DNA from: Arcicella rosea
GTDB taxonomy: Bacteria > Bacteroidota > Bacteroidia > Cytophagales > Spirosomataceae
DNA: 64,000 bases
Assembly (NCBI RefSeq): GCF_014204325.1
Contig: NZ_JACHKT010000002.1
Location: forward strand, 124,001-188,000
Direction of reading: 5' to 3'
Under the pieces are notes generated by a model that was not told where the DNA came from, did no database searches, and saw only the letters and a program-made list of their open reading frames with translations. This document shows, piece by piece, positions 60,569 through 64,000 of the stretch. Each line of letters starts with the position of its first letter. The first letter of the stretch is position 1. The position numbers were made by a program, and so were the translations under genes.

Positions 60569-61954
60569 TTATAAACTCAATCCCCATTCTTTAATCTTAG
60601 GAATCAAAGTATCAATATCGCCTGCTCCAACACTTACTATTAATTCAGGTTGTTTTTCTTTGAGGAGGTCTAATACGGCCTCTTTGCTACAAAGTGTTTT
60701 GCTTGGAGAAGTTACTTTATTAAAGATTATATCAGAAGTAACTCCTTCAATTGGTAATTCTCTGGCTGGATAAATATCTAGTAAAATCAAATCGTCGGCT
60801 AAACTTAAACTTTCAGCAAAACCTTCTTGAAAATCTCGGGTACGAGTAAACAAATGTGGTTGGAAAACTACCGTTAATTTATGTTGTGGATACAAGGCTT
60901 TTACAGACGATAAAAACGCTTGTATTTCGGTAGGATGATGTGCATAATCATCAATATAAACAATCTTCTTCGAGCGGATATGGTATTCAAATCTACGTTT
61001 TACGCCTCCAAAAGTACAAATGCCCTCTTTGATTTCTGCTGGACTAAGTCCTACTTCTAAAGCCACTGCTGTAGCCGCCAAAGCGTTTTCCACATTATGG
61101 AAACCGGGTGTTAATAAAGTACAATCTTTGATGATGCCATTTGGATAAACAATATCAAAAATCATTTCGGCATTTTCAATTCTTAGATTTTCAGCATAAA
61201 AATCACCTTCGTACAATGAATATTCTGTCGATTCATTGTTGGTGAAACTTGCCAAATTCAAACCTTTACGCTGATATAATTTACCGCCTTCTTTTAGTTG
61301 AGAGACAAATAATTGGAAAGATTCCAGTAATTGGTCGTGGTCGCCATAAATATCCAAATGGTCGGCATCGGTAGAAGTAACAATGGTTAAGTTGGGATAT
61401 AAAGTAAGAAAAGAACGGTCGAATTCGTCTGCTTCTACTACACATATTACATCCTCTGGCGATTCGTTTATCAAGAAATTTGTACCATAATTCTGGGTGA
61501 TTCCTCCTAAAAAAGCAGTAACATTTTTACCAGCATTTTTTAGAATATGCGAAACCATTGATGAAGTAGTGGTTTTACCATGCGTACCCGAAACGGCGAT
61601 GGTAAAAAAGCTTTTGGTCAAAAGTCCCAATACTTGTGAGCGTTTCATCAAAGTAAAACCATTATCTTTTAAATAATTAAATTCAAGATGGTCTTTCGGA
61701 ATTGCGGGCGTGTAAACGATGAGTGTTTCTTCTTTATTGGCTAAAAATTCAGCGGGAATCAGGCTAATATCATCAGAGAAATGAACAGGAATTCCTTCAG
61801 CTTGTAAAGCATTGGTTAGTGGAGTAGCGGTTTTGTCATATCCTGCTAATGAATATCCATTGGCAATAAACCAACGAGCAATTGCCGACATACCAATGCC
61901 ACCGATTCCAAGAAAATAAATGTGTTTTAGGGCTTTAAGATTCACTTCTATCAA
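60569..61954 (-). CDS. murC: UDP-N-acetylmuramate-L-alanine ligase-type Mur ligase
   Basis: ATP-dependent addition of L-Ala to UDP-MurNAc in peptidoglycan synthesis. 461 residues: N-terminal Rossmann IYFLGIGGIGMSAIARWF (12-29), P-loop VSGTHGKTTTSSMVSH (~119-134), EADEFDRSFL, HLDIYG, and the C-terminal IDDYAHHPTEIQAF with FQPHLFTRT. The HFSDD and YTPAIP pattern fits MurC or the closely related recycling ligase Mpl. Mpl is the main alternative because the gene stands outside the dcw cluster; I favour MurC moderately on the IGGIGMSAIA motif and length. Confidence 0.82.
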   Translation of the reverse strand: MIEVNLKALKHIYFLGIGGIGMSAIARWFIANGYSLAGYDKTATPLTNALQAEGIPVHFSDDISLIPAEFLANKEETLIVYTPAIPKDHLEFNYLKDNGFTLMKRSQVLGLLTKSFFTIAVSGTHGKTTTSSMVSHILKNAGKNVTAFLGGITQNYGTNFLINESPEDVICVVEADEFDRSFLTLYPNLTIVTSTDADHLDIYGDHDQLLESFQLFVSQLKEGGKLYQRKGLNLASFTNNESTEYSLYEGDFYAENLRIENAEMIFDIVYPNGIIKDCTLLTPGFHNVENALAATAVALEVGLSPAEIKEGICTFGGVKRRFEYHIRSKKIVYIDDYAHHPTEIQAFLSSVKALYPQHKLTVVFQPHLFTRTRDFQEGFAESLSLADDLILLDIYPARELPIEGVTSDIIFNKVTSPSKTLCSKEAVLDLLKEKQPELIVSVGAGDIDTLIPKIKEWGLSL

Positions 61955-62124
61955 GGGTTAAATTTCTATTAGGGCAAAGATATTTAGTTTTTTATAATTA
62001 TTACCAAAGGCTTTTGTGGCTGTTCTACTCTTCTGGAATATTATTTTTAAAAAAAATGTAAATTTTTAAAACAAAATCATTTTACAAAGACTTACCACTA
62101 ATAAGTTTAAATTTATTTTGTAAA

Positions 62125-62631
62125 ATGACTAATCTTTCCCCAGAAGTCCATTGTGATACTTTCAAGAATGTACACTTGGTGAGCCCACTGCTACATGCCT
62201 ATGAGTTTACAACTAGAGCGAGCAACAACATAACAGAGTATGAATTTTTAGAAGAATATGCTAGAAATCGTGCTTGGCATTTTAATTTAAGTAAAATCAA
62301 GAATTTTTTGAAGCATCGAGAAAATGCGATTGTTATTACTTGTGCCAACGAAAAAATAGAGTGGGTCAATAGAGGTTTTAGCAGAATGACAGGTTATGGT
62401 GCTAATGAAGCTATTGGGAAATTTCCAAATTTCCTTCAAGGAGTCGAAACGTCAACAATAATTAGAAAACAAATTAGAGAAAAGTTGACCGAGAGATCTA
62501 CATTTACAGGACAGGTAGTTAACTACAGAAAAGATGGAGAGCTGTATTTGTGTAAAGTAGAAATTTTACCGATTTTTAATAAGAATAATATATTGAGTAA
62601 TTTTATGGCTTTAGAACGAGAAGTAAATTAA
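62125..62631 (+). CDS. Stand-alone PAS-domain protein (LOV-like, no photoactive Cys)
   Basis: 168 residues. A ~60-residue N-terminal region (EFTTRASNNITEYEFLEEYA) precedes one PAS domain (~65-168): IVITCANEKIEWVNRGFSRM, GYGANEAIGKFPNFLQG, FTGQVVNYRKDGELYLCKV and EILPIFN. The FLQG and NYRKDG blocks resemble LOV domains, but the flavin-binding GRNCRFLQ Cys is replaced (GKFPNFLQ). No output domain, so it is perhaps a soluble sensor acting through a partner. Ligand unknown. Confidence 0.8.
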   Translation: MTNLSPEVHCDTFKNVHLVSPLLHAYEFTTRASNNITEYEFLEEYARNRAWHFNLSKIKNFLKHRENAIVITCANEKIEWVNRGFSRMTGYGANEAIGKFPNFLQGVETSTIIRKQIREKLTERSTFTGQVVNYRKDGELYLCKVEILPIFNKNNILSNFMALEREVN

Positions 62632-62651
62632 GGTTTAGAAAAAGGATTGCT

Positions 62652-62689
62652 AATCCCATAAGGTGAAAAACTTTATGGGATTTTTTTTG
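62652..62689 (+). terminator. Intrinsic terminator after the PAS gene
   Basis: AATCCCATAAGG / CTTTATGGGATT arms with an 8-nt T run (62681-62688). Confidence 0.85.
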
Positions 62690-62923
62690 TGACTTATAGA
62701 ATCGTTTGAAATCTGATAGTAAGACAAAATATTATTATTGATATTCATTAAAATATATACTGTTGATTTGGTTATTTATTTTCTTGATAAAATTATATTT
62801 GTAAAATAAAAATTAAACTTCTCGAAGAAAACACATAAATTTAATTCAAAGTGTAAATAGTAAAATGTAATTTCGCATTATATTATCTAATTGAACTATC
62901 AAGATTGAATAATTAACTGAATT

Positions 62924-64000
62924 ATGTCCTATCAAAGAAAAACTAAAATCGTAGCAACAGTAGGTCCTGCTTCCGATTCAAAAGAAATGCTAGTTAAGTT
63001 TGCAGAAGCTGGCGTGAATATTTTCCGACTTAACTTCTCGCACGGAACACACGAAGACCATTTACAGAGATTAACAACTATTAGAGAAATATCTCAAGAG
63101 TTAGGAATTAATCTTGCAGTTCTGCAAGATTTACAAGGACCTAAAATTCGTACACAACTTGTAGAAAATAATGGTGTTACTATTACAGAGGGAAATAAAT
63201 TGACATTCGTAATGGATGAAACTTTATTGGGAAATTCAGAACGTGTAGGAACAACTTATACTTCTATGTATTTAGATGTAAATGTTGGAGAAAGAATTTT
63301 GATGGATGATGGTAATTTAGAAGTTAAAGTTTTAGAGATTGATAAAGTAAAGAAAGAAGTAATTACTGAGGTTGTTTATGGTGGCGTTTTAAAGTCGAAG
63401 AAAGGTATTAACCTTCCGGGTACTAAAGTTTCTTTACCATGTTTAACAGAAAAAGACCTTAAAGATTTATATTTTGGTTTAGATAATGGTGTTGATTGGA
63501 TTGCCCTTTCATTTGTTCGTACTGCTGCTGATATTCACGATATTAAAGACAGAATCAAGGCTTATGGTAAGAATACTAAGGTAATTGCTAAAATTGAAAC
63601 ACCATTTGCGATTGATAATTTAGACGAAATCATCGAAGCTACAGATGCAATCATGGTTGCTCGTGGTGACCTTGGTGTTGAAATTGATGGTGCAAGAGTT
63701 CCTCATTTACAAAAACTAATGGTTGAGAAATGTACTTTGGCTGGAAAACCAGTTATCGTGGCTACTCAAATGTTAGAGTCGATGATTACTAACCCTGTAC
63801 CAACTCGTGCTGAAACATCTGACGTTGCCAATGCAGTGTTACAAGGTGCTTCTGCAACGATGTTGAGTGGTGAATCTGCTTCTGGTGCATATCCATTGAA
63901 AGCTGTTGAAACAATGGCACATATTCAAGAAGTAGTTGAGCAACAACAAAACGAAATCAAAATTGTAAAAGGAGATGAAGCATCAATTTACTTTAAGAAT
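62924..64000 (+). CDS. pyk: Pyruvate kinase, 3'-truncated by window edge
   Basis: Last step of glycolysis: phosphoenolpyruvate + ADP to pyruvate + ATP. The frame from ATG 62924 is open for 359 codons to the end of the window. [17 protein letters not shown] at the start, [24 protein letters not shown], the catalytic Lys region [17 protein letters not shown] (~225-241), [11 protein letters not shown] and [12 protein letters not shown] with [13 protein letters not shown] are all present. The C-terminal allosteric domain is mostly outside. A TATATTTG box at 62794-62801 may be its promoter, leaving a ~120-nt leader. Confidence 0.97.
   Translation, partial: MSYQRKTKIVATVGPASDSKEMLVKFAEAGVNIFRLNFSHGTHEDHLQRLTTIREISQELGINLAVLQDLQGPKIRTQLVENNGVTITEGNKLTFVMDETLLGNSERVGTTYTSMYLDVNVGERILMDDGNLEVKVLEIDKVKKEVITEVVYGGVLKSKKGINLPGTKVSLPCLTEKDLKDLYFGLDNGVDWIALSFVRTAADIHDIKDRIKAYGKNTKVIAKIETPFAIDNLDEIIEATDAIMVARGDLGVEIDGARVPHLQKLMVEKCTLAGKPVIVATQMLESMITNPVPTRAETSDVANAVLQGASATMLSGESASGAYPLKAVETMAHIQEVVEQQQNEIKIVKGDEASIYFKN

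Overview
The window is A+T-rich chromosomal DNA from a member of the Bacteroidota, most likely Cytophagales (Spirosomataceae-like). The evidence is a tRNA-tuf-tRNA-secE-nusG block, a carboxypeptidase-regulatory-like TonB-dependent receptor, a Por/T9SS-type C-terminal sorting domain, BatD, DUF3467 and DUF2490 proteins, genes mostly without Shine-Dalgarno sequences, and repeated promoters of the Bacteroidota form TTG/TTTG-N19/20-TAnnTTTG. The genus is an inference. No rRNA operon, CRISPR array or intact IS is seen.

Layout. 1-4030: end of a beta-barrel protein gene, then tRNA-Tyr/Gly/Thr, tuf, tRNA-Trp, secE and nusG. 4047-19504: TonB receptor, mannose-1-phosphate guanylyltransferase, a CarH-like MerR/B12-fold regulator beside a CruF-like carotenoid gene, tRNA-His, superoxide dismutase, tadA, aroC, batD, a small conserved protein, and a 1575-residue exported protein. 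19980-22510: a small accessory island with a hipBA toxin-antitoxin pair, an ArdC-like antirestriction remnant and a transposase-like scrap, ending at tRNA-Leu and tRNA-Gly. 22905-28869: DUF2490 barrel, T9SS-tailed protein, histidine kinase/response regulator, DUF456 and rlmN. 29088-29580: a 21/42-bp repeat array. 29606-33767: a four-gene operon pairing two HdrB/HdrC-like Fe-S proteins with a fatty-acid-hydroxylase-family protein and an alpha/beta hydrolase.

34030-43106: tRNA-Phe, prmA, a flavin reductase, ispH, a 63-bp tandem repeat, a gluconate-dehydrogenase-type subunit with a GMC oxidoreductase, a MITE-like element, a divergent HxlR regulator/NmrA pair, and metY. 43219-44787: a two-gene ATPase plus PD-(D/E)xK nuclease-like cassette, the best candidate for an undescribed (possibly defence) system. 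44837-64000: fructosamine-kinase-family gene, thioredoxin-like ferredoxin, a RecB-like nuclease ending in a beta-clamp motif, HAD phosphatase, DUF3467, uxaB-kdgK-eda (hexuronate catabolism), mreBCD, an ECF sigma/anti-sigma pair, gmk, nadD, an epimerase, an S9 peptidase, murC, a PAS protein and a partial pyruvate kinase.

The intergenic regions stand out. Many convergent or post-gene spacers carry long imperfect inverted repeats made of simple 'words' (AGCTTTGAG, GGTGATTAG, GGCTTTCGG, TTTGAAGA and others) that differ between loci but share the same architecture.
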